Shown here in pieces: positions 8,202 to 17,424 of a DNA stretch of 64,000 nt (positions are counted from its first letter, which is position 1; every line of letters begins with the position of its first letter). The notes below the pieces were generated by a model, which made no database searches, was not told the origin of the DNA, and was given only the letters and a program-made list of their open reading frames with translations. This DNA comes from an uncultured Paracoccaceae bacterium (lineage in GTDB: Bacteria > Pseudomonadota > Alphaproteobacteria > Rhodobacterales > Rhodobacteraceae), in assembly GCA_947495795.1 (NCBI GenBank), contig CANMAI010000001.1, forward strand, positions 310,001-374,000, written 5' to 3'. A program made the translations under genes and the position numbers.

Positions 8202-9686
8202 ATGTTCACCTATTCCAATTACCGTGAGCAGTGGCTCGGCAATATCCGTGGCGATCTTCTGGCGGGCCTTGTGGTAGCTCTGGCGCTTATCCCCGAGGCG
8301 ATTGCCTTCTCCATCATCGCCGGTGTCGATCCCAAGATCGGCCTTTACGCCTCCTTCTCCATCGCCGTCATCACAGCCATCGCGGGCGGCCGCCCGGGCA
8401 TGATCTCCGCCGCCACCGCCGCTACCGCCGTGCTGATGGTGACGCTGGTCAAGGATCACGGGCTTCAATATCTCCTTGCCGCCACCGTCCTCGCGGGCCT
8501 CATGCAGATAGCCGCAGGCTTCCTGAAGCTTGGCTACCTCATGCGCTTCGTCTCGCGCTCGGTTATTACCGGCTTTGTCAACGCGCTTGCCATCCTTATT
8601 TTCATGGCCCAATTGCCCGAGCTGATCGGCGTGCCGTGGCTCACCTACGTCCTCGTCGCGGGCGGCCTCGCCATCATCTATCTCTTTCCCTACATCACCA
8701 CTGCTGTGCCCTCGCCGCTGGTCTGCATCATCGTGATCACCACAATCGTGCTGGCCATGGGGCTGGACGTGCGCACAGTGGGCGATATGGGAGAGCTTCC
8801 TTCAACCCTCCCCATCTTCCTCCTCCCGGACATTCCGCTCACGCTGGAAACCCTGCAAATCATCCTCCCCTATTCCGCAGCCGTCGCCGCCGTGGGCCTG
8901 CTGGAAAGCCTGATGACGGCCAGCATCGTGGAAGATCTGACGGACACGCCCAGCGACCGCAATCAGGAATGTATCGGGCAGGGGCTTGCCAACACGGCCA
9001 CGGGTTTCATCGGTGGCATGGCCGGGTGTGCGATGATCGGCCAGTCGATCATCAACGTGAAATCCGGCGGGCGGGGGCGGCTGTCCTGCTTTGCCGCTGG
9101 TGTCTTTCTGCTGTTTCTCATTGTCGTCCTCGGCGGCATCGTGGCCAAGATCCCGATGGCGGCTCTCGTGGCGATCATGATCATGGTCAGCATCGGCACC
9201 TTCTCATGGTCCTCGATCAAGGCGCTTCGCACACATCCCAGATCGTCCTCCGTGGTCATGCTCGCGACGGTCATTACCGTCGTTGCCACGCACAACCTCG
9301 CCATCGGTGTCCTGATCGGCGTCCTTCTCTCCGGCATCTTCTTCGCCTGGAAAATCGCGCAGATCTTCCGCGTCACCACGCATCTTTCCGAGGATGGCAC
9401 CCACCGCACCTATACTGTCGAGGGCCAGGTCTTCTTCGCCTCCGCTGAAGATTTCACCAAAAGCTTCGATTTCCGCGAAGCCCTGAAAAAGGTCACCATC
9501 GACGTCTCGGGCGCCCATATTTGGGATATCTCCTCCGTCGCCGCACTCGATATGATCGTCCTCAAATTCCGCCGCGAAGGCGCGGAGGTGGAGATCATCG
9601 GCCTTAACGAAGCGTCCGAGACGATCGTCGACAATCTCGCCGTCTATGATGAGCCAGGCGCGATGGACAAACTCCTCAGCCACTGA
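8202..9686 (+). CDS. SulP-family inorganic anion transporter with STAS domain
   Basis: The 494-residue protein has the SulP N-terminal signature [40 protein letters not shown] and about 10-12 hydrophobic segments through residue 400. A C-terminal STAS domain follows ([17 protein letters not shown] ... [23 protein letters not shown]). SulP carriers move sulfate, bicarbonate or other anions, often with Na+ or H+. The substrate cannot be told from sequence; marine homologues with a linked stress protein are often bicarbonate or sulfate carriers. A universal stress protein gene follows after 29 nt in the same direction, a common pairing. Confidence 0.9.
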   Translation: MFTYSNYREQWLGNIRGDLLAGLVVALALIPEAIAFSIIAGVDPKIGLYASFSIAVITAIAGGRPGMISAATAATAVLMVTLVKDHGLQYLLAATVLAGLMQIAAGFLKLGYLMRFVSRSVITGFVNALAILIFMAQLPELIGVPWLTYVLVAGGLAIIYLFPYITTAVPSPLVCIIVITTIVLAMGLDVRTVGDMGELPSTLPIFLLPDIPLTLETLQIILPYSAAVAAVGLLESLMTASIVEDLTDTPSDRNQECIGQGLANTATGFIGGMAGCAMIGQSIINVKSGGRGRLSCFAAGVFLLFLIVVLGGIVAKIPMAALVAIMIMVSIGTFSWSSIKALRTHPRSSSVVMLATVITVVATHNLAIGVLIGVLLSGIFFAWKIAQIFRVTTHLSEDGTHRTYTVEGQVFFASAEDFTKSFDFREALKKVTIDVSGAHIWDISSVAALDMIVLKFRREGAEVEIIGLNEASETIVDNLAVYDEPGAMDKLLSH

Positions 9687-9715
9687 CACTCTCAGCGCAA
9701 CCGCCGGAGAAAACC

Positions 9716-10564
9716 ATGTCCAAGCTTGCCGCCCTGATCGATGCGTCCACCTACTCGAAGTCCGTGCTCGATCACACCGCGTGGATTGCAACCAAATCCG
9801 AAAACTCGGTCGAGGTGCTGCATGTATTGGGCCGCCGCGAAACCTCGGCCACGCCAACGAACCTCTCCGGCAACATCACGCTCGGTGCGCGCACGGCCCT
9901 TCTGGAAGAACTGGCCAAGCTGGATGGAGAGCGCGCCAAGCTCGCCCAAACCCACGGACGGCTGCTACTGGATGAGGCCAAGGCCGCATTGGAGGCGCAA
10001 GGCGTTCAGAACGTCACCACGCGCCTCCGCCTCGGCGATATTCTCGACACGATCACGGACACGGATGCCGATCTCCTGATCCTCGGCAAGCGCGGCGAGG
10101 CCGCCGATTTCGCCAAGCTCCATCTCGGCTCCAATCTGGAACGCATCGTTCGCTCCGCCAAAACGCCTGTCTTCGTCGCCTCGCGCGCCTTTCAACCCAT
10201 CAAGAAATGCCTCATCGCCTTCGATGGTGGCCCGAGTGCGCTGAAGGCGATAGATCACATTTCCCGCAGCCCAACCTTCGCCGATCTGGAGCTTCATCTT
10301 CTTTCGGCCAGCACAAATCAGGCGAGCGCGCAAGCCGGTCTGGAGAAAGCGAAAGCCACGCTGGCCGCCGCGGGCCACACCCCCACAATCGCGGTGACGC
10401 CTGGCGAGCCTGCCGCCGTGATCACCGATGCCGTTGAACAGGGCGGGTTCGATCTTCTCGTGATGGGTGCTTACGGCCACTCCCGGATCCGCAATCTCTT
10501 CATCGGCTCCACCACGTCAGAGATGATGCGCAGCTGCAAGATCCCGATCTGCCTCTTCAGATAA
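9716..10564 (+). CDS. Tandem-domain universal stress protein
   Basis: The 282-residue protein contains two UspA domains (about 1-145 and 155-282). The second retains the nucleotide-binding pattern LLVMGAYGHSRIRNLFIGSTTSEMM; the first has a looser LLILGKRGEAADFAKLHLGSNLERIV. Such proteins bind ATP or sense energy and ion state. Its position directly behind the SulP carrier (GGAGA before the ATG) suggests that it modulates the transporter. Its last 8 nt overlap the convergent polysaccharide gene. Confidence 0.9.
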   Translation: MSKLAALIDASTYSKSVLDHTAWIATKSENSVEVLHVLGRRETSATPTNLSGNITLGARTALLEELAKLDGERAKLAQTHGRLLLDEAKAALEAQGVQNVTTRLRLGDILDTITDTDADLLILGKRGEAADFAKLHLGSNLERIVRSAKTPVFVASRAFQPIKKCLIAFDGGPSALKAIDHISRSPTFADLELHLLSASTNQASAQAGLEKAKATLAAAGHTPTIAVTPGEPAAVITDAVEQGGFDLLVMGAYGHSRIRNLFIGSTTSEMMRSCKIPICLFR

Positions 10565-11984
10565 CCGTGCGGGGCCGCTTTGGCATCGGCGGTGGTATAT
10601 CCACCGCCTCGCCTTCATGTTCTAACGGCACGCCCATCTTCTTCGCTTTCGCCAACGCCTCGGCGTAGCCCAGCAACGCCCCGGCCGTCAGCCATGTCAG
10701 AGGCGTCAGCGAAGCATTGGGCAGAAGCTCCAGCATGTTGATGCCCATCAACAATGCGAGTGGTGCAACATAGGGCGAAACCTGCCCCGGCCCCATGCCC
10801 CGCGTGCGCAGAAGCAGCAGGAAGATCGGCAGGGCCAGCGCACCGAACTCGGCGATATAGCCAATCCATCCATAAGTCCCCATCACAATGATCCAACGCC
10901 CGTCCGGCACGGTGATCTGCGCCCCATCGACGGGGTTGTAAATCAGATTACGCCCCCAGCTGCCCCAGCCGAACAGGGGCTTTTCCGCCGCGCGATCCAG
11001 CAGCCACCCCTCATGAACGAACCGATAGTTGAGCGATCCGGCCCGCTCCGCATCAAAAGAACTGATGAAGGCAACAATCTCATCCACCGGCACCAGCCCC
11101 GCCCCCCGCAACATCGGATAGGCCAGTGCCACAATAGCCAGCATAGCCGCTACGCGGATCTGCATCCGGTTGGTAAGCAACAGGATCATCGGCAAAAGCA
11201 AGGCAGTATAAAAAAGCGCACTCAGCGTTTTACACAGCACCAGTACCGCACAAAGATAGAGGCAAAGCAGCAGATACCGGAAAGGCTTGTCTCCCGTCCG
11301 GCTCCGCCACAGCGTGAACGCTGCCACAGCGGAGGTCATGAAGAAGAAGGCGAGAATGATACTGTTGGTCACGTACACAACTGGGCGATACCCGTCATAC
11401 CGGATCGTCTGGGAAAAGTTGTGCTGAAAAAACCCATAGGTCCACACGTTCATCTGCGGGCTCAGCCGCACTTCCAGAAGCGCCGGGATGCTATAGGCCA
11501 GCCCGCCCACCAGAAGCGCTATCAAAAGCTCCTTCTGCGCCTTCTCCGTTGCCAGAAACTGCCGTGCCACAAAAAACGGCGTCAGATGAATCATCTGCAG
11601 AAAGATCAGCGCGACAAAATCGTAGATCCGTAAGGCCGGGAACCAGCGTGGCCCATATTGCAAGGGCTCGGTGTTGGTCAGCACCGTGCCCAGAGGCCCC
11701 GCCATATAGAAAAACAGCAGCACCGCCATCAGCCGCGATTCCGGCAGGAACCGTAGCTTCCTCTGCAATACGAACATCAGCCCTGCCAGCAGGCAAAGTG
11801 CTGGCACCGATACCTTGTTCAAAGGCGGGATCAGCGGCAGATCGAACGCTGTCATCGGCGGCAGGATCAGAAACGCACCCAGCACAGCCCAGATCACCGC
11901 ACGCTCGAACGGCAAGCGGCGCATCAGCTGAATAGTGATGATCGGCCAAATCGCGATCATCAAAAAGGCGAATGCATTGGGCAC
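10557..11984 (-). CDS. O-antigen ligase / Wzy-like membrane protein
   Basis: A 475-residue polytopic protein with about 11-12 hydrophobic segments and a long periplasmic loop around residues 290-370 (DAERAGSLNYRFVHEGWLLDRAAEKPLFGWGSWGRN). This is the pattern of the WaaL/Wzy_C superfamily, which polymerises or transfers lipid-linked glycans on the outer face of the inner membrane. The loop RF..E.W......KPLFGWG is the recognisable part. GTG 11984 follows GGAGG by 6 nt; an in-frame TTG precedes it. It is followed upstream by an acyltransferase gene on the same strand, suggesting exopolysaccharide or LPS modification, though no glycosyltransferases are adjacent. Confidence 0.8.
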   Translation of the reverse strand: MPNAFAFLMIAIWPIITIQLMRRLPFERAVIWAVLGAFLILPPMTAFDLPLIPPLNKVSVPALCLLAGLMFVLQRKLRFLPESRLMAVLLFFYMAGPLGTVLTNTEPLQYGPRWFPALRIYDFVALIFLQMIHLTPFFVARQFLATEKAQKELLIALLVGGLAYSIPALLEVRLSPQMNVWTYGFFQHNFSQTIRYDGYRPVVYVTNSIILAFFFMTSAVAAFTLWRSRTGDKPFRYLLLCLYLCAVLVLCKTLSALFYTALLLPMILLLTNRMQIRVAAMLAIVALAYPMLRGAGLVPVDEIVAFISSFDAERAGSLNYRFVHEGWLLDRAAEKPLFGWGSWGRNLIYNPVDGAQITVPDGRWIIVMGTYGWIGYIAEFGALALPIFLLLLRTRGMGPGQVSPYVAPLALLMGINMLELLPNASLTPLTWLTAGALLGYAEALAKAKKMGVPLEHEGEAVDIPPPMPKRPRTVI

Positions 11985-12038
11985 CAAAGCCCTCCTTCAC
12001 GCAAAGCACCCCAAGGCTACAGGCCCGGGCGCCTCTTT

Positions 12039-13139
12039 TCAAACCTCCGCAAGGCTCCGGCGCGGCACAAGGCGTGCCCGCAAAACCCTCCGCATCGGCA
12101 GTTCGATCCAATGGTAGCCGAACCGCGCCACCAACAGGCTGATCCCTATCGCCAGAAAGCTTATTACCCAGAAATTAAGAGTTGTCTCCGTCGGGCCGCT
12201 TACCAGTTTGTAGTAGACGATATTGATCAGGAAAATCAGCATTGTGTGTGCAAGATAGACAGAGAAGGAATAAAGCCCCGCACCATGAAAGGGTGCCCGC
12301 CGCAGTACCCCATAAAGCACACCGCGGTTTTCCTGCGTCACATAGATCAGCAGCACGAACCCCACGATCGCCGTCACTTCATATCCAAGATGCACCGCCC
12401 AGAGGGACCAGACAAGCGCGGCTATCTGAAGTGCAGACAGCGCGAAATCCGGCAGCCGTAGCGTGCCCGCCGCAGAAAATGCGAGCACAGCACCGATACT
12501 GAATCCGGCAAACCCGCGCACAACCGCCAACGGGCCGGTCACAACGTCGATGGAACGCCCGGAAGCGATGATCACCAGCGCAGCAAATGCCAGGATCAGA
12601 ACCAGGCCGCCCAGAACCTGCGGCGCGCGCAAAAGCACGACCACAAGCGCCGGAAACAACAGGTAGCTGATCATTTCAACCGGTATGGACCACAAGGGCA
12701 CGTTCCACACCACCGGCGCATCCAGAAGCGATTGCATCATCACAATATGCAGACCCAGCGACACAAGCTGGTCTTCCAGCGGTGGCAGCCCACCTATCAC
12801 AAAGTGCTGAACACTTCCCAGAACCATGAAGGGCACCAGAAACCACACCACAAAATTCGGGTAGATCCGCGCAAACCGCAGCGCAATAAACTTCGCGAAA
12901 CCGGCGCGGCTCACCCCATCCGCAAACCAGCTTCGGTATTTCAGGCAGATGATGTACCCGCTGAGCAGAAAGAAGAGATCCACAAACAAATAGCTGTGCG
13001 CCGCAAACCCGGCCCGAAAGCCCAAGTCCAATGAAAGAAACCCAAGGCTCACGTGATACACCACCACACACAGCGCCGCGAGCCCGCGCAGCGCTGTATG
13101 AATGACGATCTCACCGGCGTCATGATCGACAGGGGCCAA
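12039..13139 (-). CDS. Acyltransferase-3 (OafA/ExoZ-type) membrane protein
   Basis: The 366-residue protein has the family start TALRGLAALCVVVYHVSLGF, the FLLSGYIICLKYR segment, RFARIYPNFVVWF and about 10 transmembrane helices. The catalytic-type His is in VVVYHVS and the Arg-rich element in ALRFARIYP. Members O-acetylate or succinylate cell-surface sugars using an acyl-CoA donor. The only start codon near the conserved N terminus is TTG 13139 without a clear ribosome-binding site, so the true start is uncertain. It lies 54 nt before the Wzy-like gene. Confidence 0.85.
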   Translation of the reverse strand: MAPVDHDAGEIVIHTALRGLAALCVVVYHVSLGFLSLDLGFRAGFAAHSYLFVDLFFLLSGYIICLKYRSWFADGVSRAGFAKFIALRFARIYPNFVVWFLVPFMVLGSVQHFVIGGLPPLEDQLVSLGLHIVMMQSLLDAPVVWNVPLWSIPVEMISYLLFPALVVVLLRAPQVLGGLVLILAFAALVIIASGRSIDVVTGPLAVVRGFAGFSIGAVLAFSAAGTLRLPDFALSALQIAALVWSLWAVHLGYEVTAIVGFVLLIYVTQENRGVLYGVLRRAPFHGAGLYSFSVYLAHTMLIFLINIVYYKLVSGPTETTLNFWVISFLAIGISLLVARFGYHWIELPMRRVLRARLVPRRSLAEV

Positions 13140-13317
13140 ACTGATAATAACGTCTACTCTCCACCAAAGGTCGCGCGATTTAGCGGCCCCGATACACTCA
13201 ATACAAGTTCAGGCGTTACACTTTTTGCCGCGCAGGGCCCAAAACACGCCCCTGATTACCCCGAAAGTCCTGTGAGACACACTGAGGAATATCACAAACC
13301 TGAGCCACACGCGCCAA

Positions 13318-13390
13318 ATGGGCTTCGCCCCCGGCCGGTCGGCGCGGGGCGGGCGGGTGGGCGTGCCGTCGGGTCGGGGGCGGAGCCCAT
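13318..13390. repeat. G4-loop hairpin element A (29-bp stem, 15-nt GGG loop)
   Basis: The arms 13318-13346 and 13362-13390 pair in one register over 29 positions (24 Watson-Crick pairs, 3 G-T wobbles, 2 mismatches). The 15-nt loop 13347-13361 reads GGGCGGGCGGGTGGG on the plus strand, a perfect four-run G-quadruplex motif. It starts 3 nt past the stop of the minus-strand gene 13394-13909 and precedes the acyltransferase gene by about 180 nt. The stem sequence is unlike that of elements B and C; only the loop and architecture are shared. Confidence 0.85.
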
Positions 13391-13393
13391 CAC

Positions 13394-13909
13394 CTATCTT
13401 TCGAAGACGGTCATCTCCGCCTCTGCACAGGTTCCGGCATCCATGCAGCGTCGGATTGCCGCTACCTGTGCGACACTTGGTTCCGGCAGCAGGGGTCCAC
13501 CACAGGGTCCGATCTCAAGGCTCAGGCTCTCATCCTCATCTTCGCGCAGGAACATGATCATCTCCGTATCCGATGGCGGAAACCACCCGCACCAGACTGA
13601 CAGGCAGACAACCTCCACCGTCACCTCCTCGCTCACCTGTCTGCCAAGGCCGCCCAGCCCCAGAAACTGGCCCGTAAACGTGTAGGTGAAGCGTATACCG
13701 GTCCGATCCATCACACCCTCCGTCTGCTCAAGAAGCGGGATATCCGGCACTGGGTCTTCGGTGCTCAGCGTGCCCAGCGCGACGTAATACATGTCCGGAA
13801 CCTCCACCAGCCGGTTAAAATCCCAGCCCAGATTTGGCACCATGCAGGAAAGTGCAGCCGCCTCACCCGCACCCAGCATCATCGCGGCCGCCACCACATT
13901 CCGTATCAT
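13394..13909 (-). CDS. Exported cysteine-containing protein of unknown function
   Basis: The 171-residue product begins with a signal peptide (IRNVVAAAMMLGAGEAAALS) followed by CMVPNLGWDFNRLVEVPDMYYVALGTL. It contains at least six cysteines, probably in periplasmic disulphides, and a beta-rich core (GIRFTYTFTGQFLGLGG, VTVEVVCLSVWCGWFPPSDTEMIMFLRED). The segment VALGTL plus a halted-flow of charged strands recalls small exported proteins annotated only as hypothetical in roseobacters; I do not recognise a family. ATG 13909 is chosen because GGAGG lies 6 nt before it; the frame stays open for 29 further codons upstream without a better start. Confidence 0.75.
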   Translation of the reverse strand: MIRNVVAAAMMLGAGEAAALSCMVPNLGWDFNRLVEVPDMYYVALGTLSTEDPVPDIPLLEQTEGVMDRTGIRFTYTFTGQFLGLGGLGRQVSEEVTVEVVCLSVWCGWFPPSDTEMIMFLREDEDESLSLEIGPCGGPLLPEPSVAQVAAIRRCMDAGTCAEAEMTVFER

Positions 13910-14081
13910 CGCAAGCCTCCTTTTCGCGTCTCTCACTGTCAGACGCGGCCCACGCGCCAATCCTTGGTCAAAACGCCAACTATTCCTGCTTTTCAATCAT
14001 CCCTGAATCACCTATAGCACCACCTTCATCGCGGCGCTTACACCCTTGGAGGATCGCCGCCCTAACAAATTGGAGATATCC

Positions 14082-14735
14082 ATGGCCGATGCACAAGTGC
14101 TCAATGCCACGGTACGCGCAGGGACGGGCAAAGGGGCCGCTCGCGCAAGCCGACGTGAGGGGCTCGTCCCCGGCGTGATCTATGGCGGTAACGAAGATCC
14201 GCAGACGATCAACGTACAATTCAATGAGCTTCTCAAGCAGCTCCGCGCAGGTAAATTCCTGTCCACTCTTCTCACGCTGAAGGTCGATGGCTCTGATCAG
14301 CAGGTTATCTGCCGGAACGTGCAGCGCGATGTGGTGAAGGATCTGCCAACGCATGTGGATTTCCTGCGCCTCGGCCCAAGGTCGCGCATCAATCTCTTCA
14401 TTCCCGTAGAGTTCGAGAATGAGGAAGAGAGCCCCGGCCTCAAGAAAGGTGGCGTTCTCACTGTTGTCCGCCCCGAGGTGGAGCTAAAGGTGACAGCCGC
14501 CGATATCCCGCAACAGCTCACCGTGGACCTCACAGGCCTCGAAGTTGGCGATACGATCAATATTTCCGACATCACGCTGCCCAAGGGCACGCGCCCGATG
14601 ATCACGGATCGTGATTTCGTGATCGCCAACATCACGGCCCCAAGCGGTCTTCGCTCTTCCGAGAATGAAGACGAAGATGCGGATGCGGATGGCGAGGCCG
14701 AAGCCGAAGCCGAAGCCGAGGCTACGGAAGAGTAG
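14082..14735 (+). CDS. rplY: 50S ribosomal protein L25 (general stress protein Ctc type)
   Basis: The 217-residue protein binds 5S rRNA. Residues 1-95 are the L25 domain ([30 protein letters not shown]), residues about 100-190 the TL5/Ctc C-terminal beta domain ([34 protein letters not shown]). The tail is an acidic run [22 protein letters not shown] built on six-base GCCGAA repeats. ATG 14082 follows TTGGAGA; 12 codons upstream remain open but lack homology. The neighbouring pth gene is a typical partner, and a terminator lies between them. Confidence 0.96.
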   Translation: MADAQVLNATVRAGTGKGAARASRREGLVPGVIYGGNEDPQTINVQFNELLKQLRAGKFLSTLLTLKVDGSDQQVICRNVQRDVVKDLPTHVDFLRLGPRSRINLFIPVEFENEEESPGLKKGGVLTVVRPEVELKVTAADIPQQLTVDLTGLEVGDTINISDITLPKGTRPMITDRDFVIANITAPSGLRSSENEDEDADADGEAEAEAEAEATEE

Positions 14736-14764
14736 AGCCCGCCTCTCCTTTCGTGCTAGATCAG

Positions 14765-14793
14765 ACGCGCCGCACATCCTGCGGCGCGTTTTG
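14765..14793 (+). terminator. Intrinsic terminator between rplY and pth
   Basis: ACGCGCCGCA (14765-14774) and TGCGGCGCGT (14780-14789) pair perfectly around CATCC and run into TTTT. It ends rplY transcripts, with read-through possible into pth 27 nt further on. Confidence 0.85.
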
Positions 14794-14819
14794 CGTTCTG
14801 AAGATCGGAGCCCTATCTC

Positions 14820-15512
14820 ATGAAGCTCTTCGTTGGCCTCGGCAATCCGGGCGCGAAATACGCGAAAAACCGGCATAATATCGGTTTCATGGCCGTGGAA
14901 CGGATCGCCGTGGAACACGGCTTCGGCCCGTGGCGCGCCAAGTTTCAGGGTGAACTGTCCGAGGGTCGCTTCGGCTCCACCAAGGCTCTCCTCCTCAAAC
15001 CTGCAACCTTCATGAACAAGTCTGGCCAGTCTGTCGGCGAAGCCATGCGCTTTTACAAACTCACGGCCGAAGATGTAGTCGTCTTTTATGACGAGCTGGA
15101 TCTCGCCCCCGGAAAATGCCGCGTAAAGCAGGGCGGCGGCACCGCTGGGCATAACGGTATCCGCTCGCTCCACGCCCATATCGGCCCCGAATATACCCGC
15201 GTCCGCCTCGGCATTGGCCATCCCGGCGATAAGCGTCTTGTCTCCAACCACGTGCTCGGCGATTTTGCCAAGGCCGATCTGGCGTGGCTGGAAGATCTTC
15301 TGCGCGGCATTGCCGAAGGGACACCGCAGCTTGCGAAGGGCGAGGATGCCCGCTTCATGAACGCCGTCGCCCTCCGCACGGCCCCACCACGTTCATCCGA
15401 CAAGGCACCCAAACCGGAGGCGGCAGGGAAACCACCGCCCGCTCCGAAGGCAGAATCTCCCCAAGAACCGCAATCCAAGCTTCAACAGTTGCTCAATAAA
15501 TTCGCACGGTAA
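14820..15512 (+). CDS. pth: Peptidyl-tRNA hydrolase
   Basis: A 230-residue enzyme that frees tRNA from prematurely released peptidyl-tRNA. The active-site residues are visible: Asn9 (GLGNPG), His19 (KNRHNIGF), Asn66 (TFMNKSGQ) and Asp91 ([11 protein letters not shown]), followed by the glycine-rich [13 protein letters not shown]. Residues 1-185 are the catalytic domain. A proline/lysine-rich tail of about 45 residues ([19 protein letters not shown]) ending in [10 protein letters not shown] extends it beyond the usual 190. Such tails occur in alphaproteobacteria and are probably disordered. Confidence 0.96.
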   Translation: MKLFVGLGNPGAKYAKNRHNIGFMAVERIAVEHGFGPWRAKFQGELSEGRFGSTKALLLKPATFMNKSGQSVGEAMRFYKLTAEDVVVFYDELDLAPGKCRVKQGGGTAGHNGIRSLHAHIGPEYTRVRLGIGHPGDKRLVSNHVLGDFAKADLAWLEDLLRGIAEGTPQLAKGEDARFMNAVALRTAPPRSSDKAPKPEAAGKPPPAPKAESPQEPQSKLQQLLNKFAR

Positions 15513-15533
15513 GCCACGTCCGCTCGCATCACA

Positions 15534-15545
15534 TGCCTGATCAGG
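15534..15545. promoter_or_regulatory. 12-bp palindrome upstream of the epimerase gene
   Basis: GCCTGATCAGGC is a perfect palindrome 69 nt before the epimerase start. A TTGACT hexamer follows at 15554-15559. It may be an operator, but a single 12-bp palindrome in a GC-rich genome can be chance. Confidence 0.25.
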
Positions 15546-15613
15546 CGCCCGCGTTGACTTGATGTTAGAACATCTTACTTTGAACTCGGACGCCAACAGG
15601 ATCAGGGGTTCCA

Positions 15614-16642
15614 ATGCAGTATCGTTCCATTCTCGTCACCGGAGCCTCCGGTTTCATCGCCAAACACCTCCTCCTCCAGCTTCTCGAAGCAGGTCACACT
15701 GTTCGCGGCTCCATCCGCAGCCTCGCCCGTGAGGAAGAGGTGCGCGAAGCCATCCGCCCCCATCTCACTGAACCGGAGCGTGCCGACAAAAACCTTTCTT
15801 TCGTGGCCCTTGATCTCGCAAGGGATGAAGGCTGGGATGCGGCAATGGAGGGCATGGATGCACTGATGCATACCGCCTCTCCCTTCCCGCTGGAGCAACC
15901 AAAGAACGCGGAGGAAATCGTCCGCCCCGCTGTCGATGGTGCGCTCCGCGCGCTTCGCGCCGCGCAAAAGGCGGGCATTGCCCGCGTGATCATGACGTCT
16001 TCCAGCGTGGCCATCATGCACGGCGCACCGGGCGCTGGCCGCGCCGAATACACCGAGGAAGACTGGGCCGATCTTTCCGCCCCTACCGTCACACCCTACG
16101 TGATTTCCAAAACCAAGGCAGAACGCGCCGCATGGGATTTCGTGCGGGATGAAGCCCCGGAGATCCAGCTCACCACAATCAACCCGGCCTTCGTTCTCGG
16201 CCCACCGCTCGATGGCGTCTTCGGCACCTCGATGCAGGTGATGGAGCGAATTATTGACGCAAAAGATCCCGCCGTCCCCCGCTTCGGCTTTCCCACCGTC
16301 GATGTCCGCGATATCGCCACCATGCATGTCGCAGCCCTCACCAAACCGGAAAGCATCGGCAAACGCTTCATCGGATCGGAGCGCTTTCTCTGGTTCCGCG
16401 ATATGGCCAGGATCGTGAAGGCAGCGTTTCCGCAGCGCAAGATCGTCACACGTCAGGCTCCGGATTTCATCGTCCGCATCCTCGCCCTCTTCGATCCGGC
16501 CATCCGCACCATCGTGCCCGTACTCGGCCGGAAGGATGAGGTTTCCGCCAAAGCCGCGGAAACCATCCTCGGCGTCACCTTCCGCGATGCACGTGAAGCC
16601 GTGAAAGAGGCCGCCAAAGGCGTGCTCAAGCACCGCAAATAG
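15614..16642 (+). CDS. NAD(P)-dependent epimerase/dehydratase family oxidoreductase
   Basis: A 342-residue extended short-chain dehydrogenase of the dihydroflavonol-reductase type. The Rossmann motif TGASGFIAKHLLLQLLEAGH is at the N terminus, the adenine loop gives LDLARDEGWDAAMEG, and the active site has MTSSSVAIMH and YVISKTKAERAAW (Tyr-x3-Lys). The ending PSVRDIATMHVAAL-like segment (VDVRDIATMHVAALTKPES) is typical of aldehyde/ketone reductases in this group. The physiological substrate is unknown. It is a single-gene unit, facing a minus-strand gene whose terminator lies between the two. Confidence 0.88.
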   Translation: MQYRSILVTGASGFIAKHLLLQLLEAGHTVRGSIRSLAREEEVREAIRPHLTEPERADKNLSFVALDLARDEGWDAAMEGMDALMHTASPFPLEQPKNAEEIVRPAVDGALRALRAAQKAGIARVIMTSSSVAIMHGAPGAGRAEYTEEDWADLSAPTVTPYVISKTKAERAAWDFVRDEAPEIQLTTINPAFVLGPPLDGVFGTSMQVMERIIDAKDPAVPRFGFPTVDVRDIATMHVAALTKPESIGKRFIGSERFLWFRDMARIVKAAFPQRKIVTRQAPDFIVRILALFDPAIRTIVPVLGRKDEVSAKAAETILGVTFRDAREAVKEAAKGVLKHRK

Positions 16643-16644
16643 CA

Positions 16645-16674
16645 AAAAGCCCCGATCACCCGGGGCCTTCGGAA
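16645..16674 (-). terminator. Terminator for the DUF2158 gene
   Basis: On the minus strand GGCCCCGGGTGATCGGGGC folds with GCCCCG/CGGGGC arms and runs into TTTTTGC. It begins 2-4 nt after the stop codon at 16676. On the plus strand it lacks a T-run but may still serve the epimerase gene. Confidence 0.75.
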
Positions 16675-16675
16675 C

Positions 16676-16993
16676 TCAATCCTTGCGGAAAAACTTCTTT
16701 TCGCGCGGCTTTCCATCCCAGCCGGGCTTGCCCTGTGGCTTGTCCCGCGGTTTGTCACCATAAGGCTTTCCGCCACCCTCGCGATCTCCGCGGAAAGGCT
16801 TGCCACCGCGCCCGCCGCGATCATCTTCCCGCGCTTCCCATTTCTTCAGGAGCACAGAGGCAAACGTATCCCGGCCGATGGCTCCCTCGTTGCACCAAAC
16901 GGTCGAGATCTTATCGCCCTCAACCGCCTCAACCGCCATCCGCATCGAACCCGCCGTCAGCACGACAATGTCGCCCAGTTTATAATCCGCCAT
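16676..16993 (-). CDS. DUF2158-type small protein with Gly/Lys/Asp-rich tail
   Basis: The 105-residue product starts with ADYKLGDIVVLTAGSMRMAVEAV, followed by ISTVWCNEGAIGRDTFASVLLKKW. This corresponds to the DUF2158 (YodC-like) beta-barrel fold: conserved GD.V.L..G...M.V and a W/C.W element. The last 45 residues are a low-complexity run of GGKPFRGDREGGGKPYGDKPRDKP, probably disordered and possibly nucleic-acid binding. ATG 16993 matches the family start; the frame is open another 46 codons upstream to 17131 but that part contains a terminator hairpin of the next gene. Function unknown. Confidence 0.75.
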   Translation of the reverse strand: MADYKLGDIVVLTAGSMRMAVEAVEGDKISTVWCNEGAIGRDTFASVLLKKWEAREDDRGGRGGKPFRGDREGGGKPYGDKPRDKPQGKPGWDGKPREKKFFRKD

Positions 16994-17113
16994 GATCTGA
17001 TGATCCTCATCTCCCGGCCAGAACCCACCGTTCGCCGCTAAGCGCTCCTTCTGCCGAAAGCGCAAAAGAAGGTCCAGCGGATTCGACTCGCCCAGACGCT
17101 GCCCTCCAATGAA

Positions 17114-17141
17114 CCAAAGGGCCAACCCCATGGCCCTTTGA
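17114..17141 (-). terminator. Terminator after the poly-Asp gene
   Basis: AAAGGGCCA (17116-17124) and TGGCCCTTT (17131-17139) pair perfectly around ACCCCA. On the minus strand the stem ends CCCTTTGGTT. It lies about 32 nt past the stop of the poly-Asp gene. Confidence 0.55.
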
Positions 17142-17172
17142 CACGCAGGACAGTCAGATATGAAGTCGCGCT

Positions 17173-17424
17173 TCAGTCGTCGTCATCATCATCGTCGTCA
17201 TCATCATCGTCGTCGTCATCATCATCGTCGTCGTCATCATCGTCATCGTCATCATCGTCATCGTCACTCTGGCCGCCACCCTGCCCACCTCCTTCATTAC
17301 TGCTGAAAACCTCCACCAGAACGTCCACAAAATTCTTTGGTTCAGAAGTGTCACTATCTGCGAATGTGGGGCTGGCCAGCAGAAGTGCGAGGGCAGTTCC
17401 GGCAAGAAGAGCAGTGCGTTTCAT
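17173..17424 (-). CDS. Small exported protein ending in 30 consecutive aspartates
   Basis: An 83-residue product: signal peptide KRTALLAGTALALLLASPTFA, a 20-residue segment (DSDTSEPKNFVDVLVEVFSS) that could form one amphipathic helix, a GGGQGGGQS linker, and an uninterrupted run of 30 Asp to the stop codon. The tail is encoded by alternating GAT and GAC codons, so it is not a perfect triplet repeat. It is exported and would be a strongly anionic, cation-binding (calcium or other metal) tail. No family is recognised. The unusual composition and clear signal peptide argue for a real gene. The serine-rich plus-strand frame across the same repeat has no start signals. Confidence 0.7.
   Translation of the reverse strand: MKRTALLAGTALALLLASPTFADSDTSEPKNFVDVLVEVFSSNEGGGQGGGQSDDDDDDDDDDDDDDDDDDDDDDDDDDDDDD

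Noticed and set aside
9061-9090. G-rich run in the SulP gene as a fourth G4-loop hairpin
   Set aside because: It is within coding sequence, has uneven G-runs and no flanking inverted repeat.
8231-9448. Alternative 405-codon frame inside the SulP gene
   Set aside because: His/Arg/Gly-rich translation without transmembrane segments; the SulP frame has signature and helices.
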